Of a stretch of 34,887 bases of DNA, positions 14,998 through 23,656 are shown one piece after another. Made by a program: the position numbers and the translations under genes. The notes under the pieces are model-generated. The model made no database searches, was not told the DNA's origin, and saw nothing but the letters and a program-made list of their open reading frames with translations. The stretch is from Candidatus Sabulitectum sp. GTDB taxonomy: Bacteria; Fermentibacterota; Fermentibacteria; Fermentibacterales; JCC-6. The stretch spans positions 1-34,887 of the forward strand of contig JAOZUR010000013.1 of the NCBI GenBank assembly GCA_029938555.1, read 5' to 3'. The number at the start of each line of letters is the position of its first letter. Within the stretch, counting starts at the first letter, position 1.

Positions 14998-16065
14998 ATG
15001 AAAATACCGAGCCTTAAAATCGGTGATCTGACCATTCGAATTCCAATTGTTCAAGGGGGAATGGGTGTTTCTGTATCAAAAGCATCTCTTGCCTCAGCAG
15101 TATCAAGTGCTGGAGGACTAGGAGTCATTGCAAGTGTAGGTCTAGGTGAAGAGATGGATACTTCAATTCCATACATGAAAAGATCACGCCAAGCTCTTTC
15201 CTCTGAAATAAGAAAAGTCAAAGAGCAGGGGCTTGCTGTTGGCGTAAATGTAATGGTTGCACTAACAAATTTTGGTGACATGGTTAAAACTTGTGTAGAT
15301 GAAGGTGTAGATGTTTTGTTTGCAGGAGCTGGGCTTCCTCTTCGCCTACCGGAATTTGCCGGTGACTCTCCAATGAAACTTGTTCCAATCATTTCTTCAG
15401 GTCGTGCAGCCGATGTTATCTGCAGATCATGGTTTAAAAAATACTCTAGATTCCCTGATGCAATTGTAGTAGAAGGTCCAATGGCCGGTGGGCATCTAGG
15501 TTTCAAGATGAAGGATCTTCTTGAAAACACCGCTTCCAACCTCGATACTCTTGTGAAAGAAACATTAGTTGTGGTCAAAAAGTACGAGGAACAGGCCAAA
15601 AGAAAAATTCCTGTTATCGCAGCAGGTGGTGTATACGATGGTGCTGATCTGGCTCGTTTTTTAAACATGGGCGCAAGTGGCGTTCAAATGGGTACCCGAT
15701 TTGTGGCAACAAAAGAGTGTGATGTTTCTGAAGAATACAAACAGTCTTATATTGATGCTACAGAAGAAGATGTAGCTGTAATTCTATCTCCTGTTGGTCT
15801 TCCTGCAAGAGTCATTAAAACCCCATTTGTAGAAAAGAGTTTAGGGGAAAGACAGGATTTTAAATGTTTCTATAAATGCCTGATTACTTGTGATGCTGAC
15901 AAGGCAAATTACTGTATAGCACTTGCATTGCTTGACTCTTCCAGAGGGCAGCTTGATACAGGCTTTCCCATGTGCGGGCAAAATGTCACAAGAATTGATA
16001 AAATTATCAGCGTAAATGAACTCATGGAGGAAATGGTTTCAGGGGCAGAGCCTCTGCTTTCATAA
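14998..16065 (+). CDS. nitronate monooxygenase / FabK-like flavoprotein
   Basis: This 355-residue TIM-barrel flavoprotein is of the 2-nitropropane dioxygenase family. Landmarks are PIVQGGMGVSVSKASLASAV, AGGLGVIAS, VGVNVMVAL, VVEGPMAGGHLGF (FMN phosphate and catalytic His region), VIAAGGVYDGADLARFL and GASGVQMGTRFVATKECDVS. The family covers nitronate monooxygenases and the FabK enoyl-ACP reductases, and I cannot tell which applies. The ATG at 14998 is chosen because AGAAAGG precedes it. The frame also opens at ATG 14974, giving 8 poor extra residues. It has no operon partners and ends in a strong terminator. Confidence 0.85.
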   Translation: MKIPSLKIGDLTIRIPIVQGGMGVSVSKASLASAVSSAGGLGVIASVGLGEEMDTSIPYMKRSRQALSSEIRKVKEQGLAVGVNVMVALTNFGDMVKTCVDEGVDVLFAGAGLPLRLPEFAGDSPMKLVPIISSGRAADVICRSWFKKYSRFPDAIVVEGPMAGGHLGFKMKDLLENTASNLDTLVKETLVVVKKYEEQAKRKIPVIAAGGVYDGADLARFLNMGASGVQMGTRFVATKECDVSEEYKQSYIDATEEDVAVILSPVGLPARVIKTPFVEKSLGERQDFKCFYKCLITCDADKANYCIALALLDSSRGQLDTGFPMCGQNVTRIDKIISVNELMEEMVSGAEPLLS

Positions 16066-16072
16066 AATACTC

Positions 16073-16099
16073 AGGGGAGGGTTTAGCCCTCCCCTTTTT
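16073..16099. terminator. bidirectional terminator between convergent genes
   Basis: AGGGGAGGG (16073-16081) pairs perfectly with CCCTCCCCT (16087-16095) around a 5-base loop, followed by TTTT on the plus strand. It serves the nitronate monooxygenase-like gene 8 bp upstream. It also overlaps the stop codon and last codons (EKGEG) of the minus-strand NTF2-like gene, so the same hairpin ends both units. Confidence 0.85.
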
Positions 16100-16529
16100 C
16101 AAAATCCTGTAAAAACTGGTTAAAATATCTGTTATGTTCTTCTGGGGAAAAACCTATTCCGAAAATCTTGTAAATACACCATTGTTCTTTTGTCCTGTTC
16201 ATAAGCAGGGATTCAATATGGATCTCCCTTTTTACGCCCCCTTGATATAGCTGTAGATAAAGAAGGATCTGTGCTTCATTTTCGTTGAAGAATCCCATGC
16301 TTGCATCCAAAAGTTCAAACTTTACAGAAACAGTTTTTTCAGGGTTAAGCAGTTTTTCCATAAAAGAAAGAACATTCTTTTTCCCTGATATAATCAAACC
16401 CCTTGATAATACAATATCCTCTGAAAATACTGATTCCAAATCCTGTAGTACTCCTTTGTTTAACGAGTCTACATATATACTGATTAGCGATTTGAACTTT
16501 GCATATTTTTCCTCATCCCAATCTGGCAT
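16083..16529 (-). CDS. NTF2-like (SnoaL-type) domain protein
   Basis: This 148-residue protein has the cone-shaped NTF2-like fold pattern: an N-terminal helix (KFKSLISIYVDSLNKGVLQD), LESVFSEDIVLSRG, ISGKKNVLSFMEKLL, and then beta strands ending IHIESLLMNRTKEQWCIYKI. Such proteins are enzymes such as cyclases and isomerases, or ligand-binding domains. There is no visible catalytic Asp-His pair, so a function cannot be assigned. GGAGG precedes the ATG. It lies 33 bp after the slipin gene and may be cotranscribed with it. Confidence 0.65.
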   Translation of the reverse strand: MPDWDEEKYAKFKSLISIYVDSLNKGVLQDLESVFSEDIVLSRGLIISGKKNVLSFMEKLLNPEKTVSVKFELLDASMGFFNENEAQILLYLQLYQGGVKREIHIESLLMNRTKEQWCIYKIFGIGFSPEEHNRYFNQFLQDFEKGEG

Positions 16530-16562
16530 AAATATCCTCCATACTATCCGTGCTCTAAATTC

Positions 16563-17480
16563 TTACTTACCTTGACTATGCATATTCGCCTGATTGCCTG
16601 CGGTTGCAGCAGCTATCTGCTCACCCATTCCAAATTTAGCAGGGTAAACAATAACCATTGAACCTTCTTCTTTGGAAATGTCAAGAAGGGCTTGAATCTG
16701 TCGCAGTTCCATGGAATTAGGTTGGTCAGCCATAAGTATTGCAGCTTCAGAAAGAGATTGCGCAACCACCAATTCAGCTTTTGCCTGGATCACTTTAGCT
16801 TTTGCGGACCTTTCTGCCCTTGCAATAACTGCCAACTCTTCAATAAGCGATGGTGGTGTACCAACGTCTGTAATACGAACTGCTCTTACATTAACTCCAT
16901 AATCAGCAGCAGCTATGTCTATGCCTGATTTTAACTCATTGGCTATGCGATCAGTTTCACTTAAAAGTGGTCGAAGATCATTTCCTCCAATGGTACTTTT
17001 TAAAGCTTCCATGGAAACCCATTCAGTTGTTTTCCAGTAATTCTGCACATCAATAACTGCTTTTTCAGGATTTTCAACTTCAAGTTCAACAGCAGCAGTT
17101 ACATCAATAGGAATATTATCTTTTGTGAGTGTTTTAGTAGCTTTCACTTCGTATGTTCTAATTCTTATATCAACAATCCTTGCCACCGAATAGATGAAAG
17201 GCGGGATAAGGAAAAAACCAGGGCCTCGAACACCTACAGATTTACCAAGACGAAGAAGAACCATTCTCTGCCATTGGGGCAAAACATAAATCATTTTTGC
17301 GAAAAGATTTGCAAACCAGAAAATAGCTATAGTAAACAAAATACCCTTTACTATTTCTCCACCAAAAATAAAGCGAGAAACTTCAAATTTCGGTAAGGCA
17401 ATAAATACCCAGAGAGGTGTAAAAATCACAAGCCTAACCAAACCTCTCAAAAAGTTCTGAACTGAATTTCCTTTAGCCAT
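16563..17480 (-). CDS. SPFH/Band 7 membrane protein (slipin)
   Basis: This 305-residue protein has two hydrophobic N-terminal segments (LVRLVIFTPLWVFIALPKF and IVKGILFTIAIFWFANLFA). The stomatin/prohibitin core follows: QWQRMVLLRLGKSVGVRGPG, VDIRIRTYEVKATKTLTKDN, VTAAVELEVENPEKAVIDV, then the coiled helix ARAERSAKAKVIQAKAEL and an oligomerising tail. This order is that of prokaryotic slipins, which organise membrane domains and usually have an NfeD protease partner; none is visible here. The ATG at 17480 has AAGGAGG 7 bp upstream. The longer frame to 17552 lacks such a site. Confidence 0.88.
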   Translation of the reverse strand: MAKGNSVQNFLRGLVRLVIFTPLWVFIALPKFEVSRFIFGGEIVKGILFTIAIFWFANLFAKMIYVLPQWQRMVLLRLGKSVGVRGPGFFLIPPFIYSVARIVDIRIRTYEVKATKTLTKDNIPIDVTAAVELEVENPEKAVIDVQNYWKTTEWVSMEALKSTIGGNDLRPLLSETDRIANELKSGIDIAAADYGVNVRAVRITDVGTPPSLIEELAVIARAERSAKAKVIQAKAELVVAQSLSEAAILMADQPNSMELRQIQALLDISKEEGSMVIVYPAKFGMGEQIAAATAGNQANMHSQGK

Positions 17481-17892
17481 TAGAACCCTCCTTTTCTTTC
17501 GTATCAACCTAACAGAAAACGTCTTCTTAGTGTTGACTCCAGATAATTTCATTCACTTAATTACCTGATATGTACCACTCTGCAATTGCGGAAATCTCCA
17601 CCCTGAGGAGCTATCTGCTCACAGTACCAAGAAAGACACAACCCAGGTAGTATAAAAAGCATAATCCATGATCTACTGAACACAGAAATCAACAGCCTTC
17701 TCAAAACAAGACCTCCCGAAGTAAACTTCAATATTGGAGTGAATTGTAACTAAGTCAATACATTTGATTCTGCAGCTGAATGTATCCACTAAAAAAGGAA
17801 ATAACATTTGTGGAAAATTCTTGTATACGATACCCTTGCATATCACTTGAAATTAGCTTATCATTTTGTCGGTATTTTAAACAGAGGGGAAA
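17481..17892. other. divergent intergenic region
   Basis: This holds the 5' regions of the minus-strand slipin gene and the plus-strand DUF5684 gene. Apart from the promoter at 17836-17864 I see no gene, repeat or RNA structure in it. Confidence 0.4.
17836..17864 (+). promoter_or_regulatory. possible sigma70 promoter
   Basis: TTGCAT (17836-17841) and TATCAT (17859-17864) have a 17-bp spacer. The -10 matches the consensus at 5 of 6 positions, but the -35 only at its first three bases. It lies 28 bp before the next gene. Confidence 0.35.
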
Positions 17893-18345
17893 ATGATGAA
17901 AAGAAATGGAATTTTTAGTTTACTTGCACTTTTGGTGCTATCCGGTTGTGCATTTGCCGGGGATCCTGCCATAGAAGATTTCATGGCAAATGGTGTAATG
18001 ATAACCGTAAGTGTCATAGTTAATCTTGCAATTGTTGGTTTTATGATAATGGCACAGTGGAAACTTTTCGTAAAAGCTGGAGAAGAAGGATGGATTGCCC
18101 TTATTCCCATATACAATGTAGTAATTATGATGAAGATTGCCGGCAAGCCAGGCTGGTGGGTTATATTATTATTCGTACCTATTGCAAATCTTGTGGTAAG
18201 TGTGCTAATGAATATAGGTCTTGCTAGAAACTTTGAGCGCAGTGACGGTTTTGCAATCGGCCTTATTTTACTTCCCTACGTATTCTTAGCAATATTAGGT
18301 TTCGGAGATTCAAAGTATAATCCAGTTATGATTCCATCAATGTAG
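17893..18345 (+). CDS. DUF5684-type membrane protein
   Basis: This 150-residue protein has a signal sequence ending LLVLSGCAFAGD, which fits either lipidation at Cys or ordinary cleavage after AFA. Membrane segments follow: MITVSVIVNLAIVGFMIMAQ, ALIPIYNVVIMMKIAGKPG with a Pro/Gly turn, WWVILLFVPIANLVVSVLM, and LILLPYVFLAILGFGDSKY. The cluster WKLFVKAGEEGWIALIPIYN with KPGWW and LGFGDSKY is the DUF5684 signature, also seen as a tail on some signal peptidases. Function is unknown. GAGGGGAAAA precedes the ATG, and a terminator follows, so it is a single-gene unit. Confidence 0.75.
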   Translation: MMKRNGIFSLLALLVLSGCAFAGDPAIEDFMANGVMITVSVIVNLAIVGFMIMAQWKLFVKAGEEGWIALIPIYNVVIMMKIAGKPGWWVILLFVPIANLVVSVLMNIGLARNFERSDGFAIGLILLPYVFLAILGFGDSKYNPVMIPSM

Positions 18346-18360
18346 CTTTTGGGTTTTAAT

Positions 18361-18393
18361 AAAAGGGGGCTTTTAACGGAGCTCCCTTTTTTT
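18361..18393 (+). terminator. Rho-independent terminator
   Basis: AAAAGGGGGCT pairs with AGCTCCCTTTT (one bulged G), followed by a run of T. It lies 15 bp after the stop of the DUF5684 gene. Confidence 0.8.
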
Positions 18394-18486
18394 ATTCAAT
18401 TTCATTATTAACACTTTCTTCTTAACCTATAATTGCTTATTATAACTTGAAGAACAAAAGTCTACTAATTTCAGAAGGAATAAGTA

Positions 18487-19650
18487 ATGAAAGCACTATC
18501 CTGTTTTTCCACAAACATGAATCCGTACCGAGCTGGAATCGAACTTGCAGAAAAACTTGTTTCTATCAAACCTGAAATAATTTTCCTCTTTCCCTCAATT
18601 CATTATCAGGGTTCATCGGAGATGTTAGATGCGATTTATGACGTGCTTGAATCAGATCAAACAGTACTGATCGGAAACACTGTTGACGGGTTTTATGAGA
18701 AGAATAAAGTTGCTTCTGTTGGCGTATCTGCACTTGGTCTGAATTCAGATGGAGCTGTTAAGTGGCATTTGGAATACGGCGATAAGATAAAAGAAAAACC
18801 ATTTGAAGTTACAAAAAGCTGTATGAACAATTTGAATGAAAAATGTGAATTGTTTCCTTCATTTTATTTTTTGGTGTCAGATTTCAGAACCGATACAGAT
18901 GCTATTGTTGATGCCTTAAATAATACAGCCAATGGACCAGTGATCGGAGGGTTAGCAGCAGATGATTATTCCTTCAATGAATGTTTTATTTATGCAAACA
19001 AACAAGTACTCACAAACAGCATAGCAATTCTTGCTGTTGAAGGAAATCTACACTTTAATATCAGTGTTGCAAATACCTTACAGCCAATGGGGCAACCGGG
19101 AATAATTACCAACGGAATGGGAACCGACATCGTTTCTATTGATAACATCCCTGCAATGAAATTCATTGAAAAAGAACTAGGAAAACCTCTGGAAGTTGTA
19201 GATCAAGGAAACATCATATTTAAAGTTATTGAAGAAGAGAATCTAAATCAGCACAGAATTACCGGATTACTACTGCCTGATGATTTAGCTCGAGACAAGG
19301 GTGTAAAACTGTTTGCTGGAATTCAAAAAGGAAAAAAAGTTCAAGTATGTCTTGCCCCGCCGGAAAAAATACTTCAAGATATTCGGAATATTGGAAAATC
19401 TCTGGATGATCTTCCATTTTCGCCTGTGGCAGCAATTCTTGTGAGCTGTGCCGGGCGAAAAAAAGTTCTTGCAGACGATATTGGGCAGGAAGTTAAGGAA
19501 ATCATGAAATGCTGGCCAAATTTAGAAGCTCTTGTTGGGTTTCCATCGTTTGGCGAATTCGGTTCCTTGAAAGAAAAAGACGGTTATACTAAATCGTTTT
19601 TTCACAATATGACATTTATTCTGTTACTTATCGGGGAAATACAAGAATGA
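18487..19650 (+). CDS. FIST-domain sensory protein
   Basis: This 387-residue protein has FIST_N (about 1-200) with IIFLFPSIHYQGSSEMLDAI, LIGNTVDGFYEKNKVASVGV and GPVIGGLAADDYSFNECF. FIST_C (about 210-375) carries MKFIEKELGKPL, FSPVAAILVSCAGRKKVLAD and ALVGFPSFGEFGSLKEKDGY. FIST domains are thought to sense small ligands such as amino acids and to signal to kinases. It has no membrane segment. An AGAAGGA precedes the ATG. The stop overlaps the next gene, a PAS hybrid kinase, by 4 bp. The FIST protein is therefore likely its input partner. Confidence 0.88.
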   Translation: MKALSCFSTNMNPYRAGIELAEKLVSIKPEIIFLFPSIHYQGSSEMLDAIYDVLESDQTVLIGNTVDGFYEKNKVASVGVSALGLNSDGAVKWHLEYGDKIKEKPFEVTKSCMNNLNEKCELFPSFYFLVSDFRTDTDAIVDALNNTANGPVIGGLAADDYSFNECFIYANKQVLTNSIAILAVEGNLHFNISVANTLQPMGQPGIITNGMGTDIVSIDNIPAMKFIEKELGKPLEVVDQGNIIFKVIEEENLNQHRITGLLLPDDLARDKGVKLFAGIQKGKKVQVCLAPPEKILQDIRNIGKSLDDLPFSPVAAILVSCAGRKKVLADDIGQEVKEIMKCWPNLEALVGFPSFGEFGSLKEKDGYTKSFFHNMTFILLLIGEIQE

Positions 19651-21932
19651 GAAATGTATTTATCAGCACCATGCCGAATCCTCCCATAGGTTTTGAATAC
19701 CGATCACCTTCTAGGCGTGATATTTTGGGAAGCAGAATAGTTCTACTATCCGATTCACTTGATGAATCGCTGAATCTAACCGATTCTTTTAGTGAAAAAG
19801 TCTGTGGAGTTGTGATAACTGAAGGAAAATCGTTCTTTCACTCCCGTATAGGTCCACTTTTGTGGCATCTTACTGTTCAATCTTTTCAAATGGCAAATCT
19901 GAAGGAAATTGTTAGTTTTTTTCTTGATACTCTTTCCTTGGGACAGACAGCAATTGATGAAAATGCCAATCTGAAGATTGAATTGTCTCTAAGTAGAAAG
20001 CTACAAAAACAGACACAATTCAGTTACAATCAAACTACAGAAAGATTAAGTGCAAAGGTTTCTGAAATTAGTCATGTTTTTGATTTTTCACAGTTCGGAA
20101 TATTTCGAACTGATTTGGAAGGAAAAATCTTTCTTGCTAACCCAGCCCTTACCAAAATATTCGGATACGATTCACTGGAAGAAATGAACCGCGTAGGTTT
20201 GCAAAACATCTATCAACATAAATCTGAGCGAAAGCGTCTGTTATCCATGGTGACCAAGGGACCTGTTAAGGAATTTGTTACTTCATTTATAAAAGCCAAT
20301 GGTACAATCATAGACATTCAACTTACTATGTATCCCGTTTTTAGCGAAAATGGTACACTGATCTTTTTTGAAGGCAATTTAATAGATATAACTGACAAGA
20401 GAAAGACATTAAAAGAGATTCATGATTTGCGAAATTATCTGACCAACATTATAGATTCTATGCCATCTATTCTCATTGGCTTAGATAAAAATATATCTGT
20501 AACTCTATGGAATAAACCGGCAGAGAAAATTACCGGTATTTCCGCTAAAATGGCTAAAGGAAAACTACTTAAGGATGTTTTCCCTGATGTTCTTGCTAAA
20601 ATGGATAGAATTATAGAAAGCATAAATACAGGAAAAACCTTTCATGAACAAAGAAAAGCTTCTTTTTCAGCTGCCGGTATCCATTATGAAGATATAACTA
20701 TCTTCCCTATTACAGGGCAACTTGTTCAAAGCGCAGTTATTCGCATAGATGATGTAACAAAAGAGTGTGAACTGGAAGAACAACTTAATCACAGTCGGAA
20801 AATGGATGCTATTGGCCAATTAGCTGGTGGTATTGCTCATGATTTCAACAATATGCTGGCAGCTATTATTGGTGCTACTGAGCTTTTAGAATCCCATGAT
20901 GGTGTTATCAGTAAAGAGGAATCTACTTATATTGAGATGATCCTTAAAGCAAGCACCAGAGCTGCCAATCTAACAGCAAAACTGCTTGCCTTTGGACGCA
21001 AAGGTGTATTAACATCAACCAATCTTGATCTGCATGAGATAATTGACGATACTGTTTCAATCTTAAAAAGTTCTCTTGATAAAATTGTAAACATTAATGT
21101 TGCAAAAAAAGCAGAAGCTTCTATCATATCTGGTGATGCTTCTGCTCTTCATAATGCCTTTGTTAACATAGGCATTAATGCCAGCAATGCCATGCCAGAT
21201 GGTGGCAACATTTTCATTACAACAAGCAATATTAAACTTGACAGTGTTTATTGTGAAAATAGTATCTTTGATGTAAAACCAGGTTTGTTTGTTCAGGTTG
21301 AAGTAAGAGATACAGGGTATGGAATACCAAAAGAGAATCTAAGAAAAATTTTCGAGCCCTTTTTCACCACAAGCAAACTTGGCACAGGAAGCGGGCTTGG
21401 GTTACCTGCCGTTTATGGCACAGTACAGGATCATCAAGGTGTTATCTGTGTTTACAGTGAAGTTGGAACCGGTACTTCCTTCAAAATCTTACTTCCTTGT
21501 TCAGTTCAAGAATTCAAAGACTATGATAAAGATGTTAATACTGTTACAGGATCTGGTAAAATTCTTCTTGTTGATGATGAAGAGTTAATAAGAGTGATTG
21601 GAAAACTTCTTCTTGAAGAGATGGGCTATTCTGTTCTACTGGCTGATAATGGACGCACTGCAGTTGATCTTTTCAAAACAAAATATAAAGAGATTGATCT
21701 TGTGATCATGGATATGATTATGCCGGAAATGAATGGTCAAACTGCCTTTTTTAAAATGAAAGAAATTCAAGATTCGTGTAAAGTTATCATCTCCTCCGGT
21801 TTTTCAAAAGCAATAGATATTGATACATTAACAAAAGAAGGCTTAGCAGGTTTTATCAGTAAACCTTTTAAAGCTTCTGAGCTAAGTCTACTTATAGATA
21901 AGGTTTTAAGACAAGGCAATTGCATCTTCTGA
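19647..21932 (+). CDS. PAS-containing hybrid histidine kinase with C-terminal receiver
   Basis: This 761-residue cytoplasmic protein has, in order, an N-terminal region of about 145 residues that I do not recognise, PAS1 (about 150-270, FGIFRTDLEGKIFLANPAL), and PAS2 (about 275-385, SMPSILIGLDKNISVTLWN). HisKA follows with phosphoacceptor His398 in GQLAGGIAHDFNN. The HATPase domain has an N-box near 510 (NIGINASNAMPDGG), then DTGYGIPKENLRKIFEPFF and GSGLGLPAVYG. The receiver domain has ILLVDDEEL and Asp689 in LVIMDMIMPEMNG. It lacks membrane segments, so its signal probably comes from the coupled FIST protein or the PAS domains. No DNA-binding output partner is nearby. Confidence 0.92.
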   Translation: MRNVFISTMPNPPIGFEYRSPSRRDILGSRIVLLSDSLDESLNLTDSFSEKVCGVVITEGKSFFHSRIGPLLWHLTVQSFQMANLKEIVSFFLDTLSLGQTAIDENANLKIELSLSRKLQKQTQFSYNQTTERLSAKVSEISHVFDFSQFGIFRTDLEGKIFLANPALTKIFGYDSLEEMNRVGLQNIYQHKSERKRLLSMVTKGPVKEFVTSFIKANGTIIDIQLTMYPVFSENGTLIFFEGNLIDITDKRKTLKEIHDLRNYLTNIIDSMPSILIGLDKNISVTLWNKPAEKITGISAKMAKGKLLKDVFPDVLAKMDRIIESINTGKTFHEQRKASFSAAGIHYEDITIFPITGQLVQSAVIRIDDVTKECELEEQLNHSRKMDAIGQLAGGIAHDFNNMLAAIIGATELLESHDGVISKEESTYIEMILKASTRAANLTAKLLAFGRKGVLTSTNLDLHEIIDDTVSILKSSLDKIVNINVAKKAEASIISGDASALHNAFVNIGINASNAMPDGGNIFITTSNIKLDSVYCENSIFDVKPGLFVQVEVRDTGYGIPKENLRKIFEPFFTTSKLGTGSGLGLPAVYGTVQDHQGVICVYSEVGTGTSFKILLPCSVQEFKDYDKDVNTVTGSGKILLVDDEELIRVIGKLLLEEMGYSVLLADNGRTAVDLFKTKYKEIDLVIMDMIMPEMNGQTAFFKMKEIQDSCKVIISSGFSKAIDIDTLTKEGLAGFISKPFKASELSLLIDKVLRQGNCIF

Positions 21933-21966
21933 GTTAGCTACCGATCTGAAAGCAGGATGCAAAGCT

Positions 21967-22425
21967 TTATGGTTTACTCTGTCGCTTAATTTTTACTATG
22001 ATTTGATCAAGAGCCTGTAAAAACCTTGAACGGTCCTTTTTCTCAAAAGCTTTTGGTCCTTTTGTCATAACTCCCTGTTCTCGTAGATCTGTAAGCAAAT
22101 TTCTTAAAGACAATACATCTCCAATATTATCCTGAGTAAACGGGCGACCAGTATTGCCCAAAACCTGAGTATCTTTCTTCAAACAACGAGAAGCTAGTGG
22201 AATATCGCCTGTGATTACAATATCATCTTTTGATATGTGTTCAACAATCCAGTCGTCTGCTACATCAGCTCCTTTATCAACAACAACAAGATCGAGCCAG
22301 CTAGAAGCAGGAACTCTCATCCATGAATTTGCCACAAGAATAACCTTTAGATTGTACCGTTTGGCAACTTTGAATATTTCCTGTTTCACAGGGCAGGCAT
22401 CTGCATCTACATATATATCAAGCAA
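21967..22425 (-). CDS. UPF0178 (YaiI/YqxD) family protein
   Basis: This 152-residue protein matches the DUF188/UPF0178 family, a PIN-like nuclease fold. It shows DIYVDADACPVKQEIFKVAK, VILVANSWMRVP, VVVDKGADVADDWIVE, DIVITGDIPLASRCL, the NTGRPFTQDNIGDVLSLRNL segment, and RSRFLQALDQII. The acidic residues of the PIN site (DAD, GADVADD, TGDIPLA) are kept. Its role is not established. The start is TTG 22425 with AGAGG upstream, and DIYVDADAC at residue 3 matches the family's N-terminus. It stands alone, convergent with the kinase gene. Confidence 0.9.
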   Translation of the reverse strand: MLDIYVDADACPVKQEIFKVAKRYNLKVILVANSWMRVPASSWLDLVVVDKGADVADDWIVEHISKDDIVITGDIPLASRCLKKDTQVLGNTGRPFTQDNIGDVLSLRNLLTDLREQGVMTKGPKAFEKKDRSRFLQALDQIIVKIKRQSKP

Positions 22426-22493
22426 TTAAGACCTCTTTCCAACCTATTACCCTCTAAAATTTTATCTCTTACTCTTCCTACAAATACATATTC

Positions 22494-22539
22494 ACAAAAC
22501 CAATCTGAGTAAATCTACCGAAGGAAATACTGGTTTTGT
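22494..22539. repeat. inverted repeat upstream of the UPF0178 gene
   Basis: ACAAAACCA (22494-22502) and TGGTTTTGT (22531-22539) are perfect inverted copies separated by 28 bp. They lie in the gap between the tupC end and the UPF0178 start. There is no U-tract, so it is not an obvious terminator. It may be a protein-binding site or chance. Confidence 0.35.
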
Positions 22540-22606
22540 ATTAGTGATACATACCTTAAATCTTAACAAGAAAAAATCTACCGTTTATAATCGTCTTAAA
22601 GTCTAC

Positions 22607-23656
22607 TTAAAAAAGATGTACTGCGCTAGCTTTAAAAGAAAGATGTACGCTGGATCCCTGGGTGATAGCCAATTCGTTCAGAGCACCTGTTGTAAGAGCG
22701 ACACACAAAGAAACTTCTGATACGATAACAACAACATCCCAATTAATTCCGTTCCTGTGTATGGATTTGACCACTCCTCTAAAATGATTTCTTTCACTGG
22801 TAATACTAGGAGAAAGAGCCAGCACAATAACCTCTGGTGGAATTGCAAGAAAACCGTGACCAGAACGAACACCAGAATGTCTAACAGTTAGTCGCCCTGA
22901 ATGGGCATCTGACCCTTTGAATTCCACAGGTAAAATGTTTCTAACTCCGGTGAATGAAGCCATGAACTTATTTTCAGGCTTAAACAAAAGATCATCCATG
23001 TTTCCAGACTGTTCCACAACACCATCACGCATAACAGCACCCATTGTTCCAACAGCAAGAGCATCAGTAAAATCATGGGTTGCCATCATAAATGTTGTTC
23101 CTGTTATGGAATGAATTTGTTTTATTCTACCAAGAAGATCCCGTTTAAATGTCGGGTCAAGAGATGTTGTAGGTTCATCAAGTATGAGCAGTTCTGGTTC
23201 AAGAACAAGTGCCCTAGCTAAAGCTGTTCTGCGCTGTTCGCCTCCTGAAAGAGTGGATGCATCTCTTTGTGCAAAACCGTTTAGACCTGTAAACTCCATA
23301 ATTTTTTCAACACGCCTGTTAATAATGTTCTGTTCTAAACCTCGAATTTTCAATCCCCAAGCTATGTTAGAAAAAACGGTACCCCTAAACATAACTGGAC
23401 TTTGAAACATGGTAGCTATACGACGCCTTGTTTTAAGAAGACTTTTACCTTTAGCTGGAATCACTTTTCCGTTCAAAAGAATTGTACCTGATTCAGGCTT
23501 ATCCAGCAGGCCAGCAATTCTTAACAAACTTGTTTTTCCACATCCAGTTGGCCCCATGAGAACAAAAAAACAACCCTTTGGTAAATCAATAGATACACCA
23601 TTAAGTATCTTGTTACCTTCTTTGGCTTGAGAGATGTTCTTCATCTGAAGTTTCAT
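22607..23656 (-). CDS. tupC: tungstate-type ABC transporter ATP-binding protein
   Basis: This is the ATPase subunit of the oxyanion importer. The 349-residue protein has Walker A GPTGCGKTSLLR near residue 36, Q-loop FQSPVMF, signature LSGGEQRR, Walker B LLILDEP, and the switch MATHDF. The last 100 residues or so form a TOBE/Mop-like regulatory domain (IPPEVIVLALSPSI and IVSEVSLCVAL), as in molybdate and tungstate ATPases. It starts 4 bp within the permease stop and ends the tup operon. The substrate assignment rests on the operon partners. Confidence 0.85.
   Translation of the reverse strand: MKLQMKNISQAKEGNKILNGVSIDLPKGCFFVLMGPTGCGKTSLLRIAGLLDKPESGTILLNGKVIPAKGKSLLKTRRRIATMFQSPVMFRGTVFSNIAWGLKIRGLEQNIINRRVEKIMEFTGLNGFAQRDASTLSGGEQRRTALARALVLEPELLILDEPTTSLDPTFKRDLLGRIKQIHSITGTTFMMATHDFTDALAVGTMGAVMRDGVVEQSGNMDDLLFKPENKFMASFTGVRNILPVEFKGSDAHSGRLTVRHSGVRSGHGFLAIPPEVIVLALSPSITSERNHFRGVVKSIHRNGINWDVVVIVSEVSLCVALTTGALNELAITQGSSVHLSFKASAVHLF

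Noticed and set aside
15051-15668. 205-codon minus-strand frame inside the nitronate monooxygenase-like gene
   Set aside because: It mirrors a well-supported family member on the plus strand. Its Pro/Ser/Thr-rich composition is that of a shadow frame.
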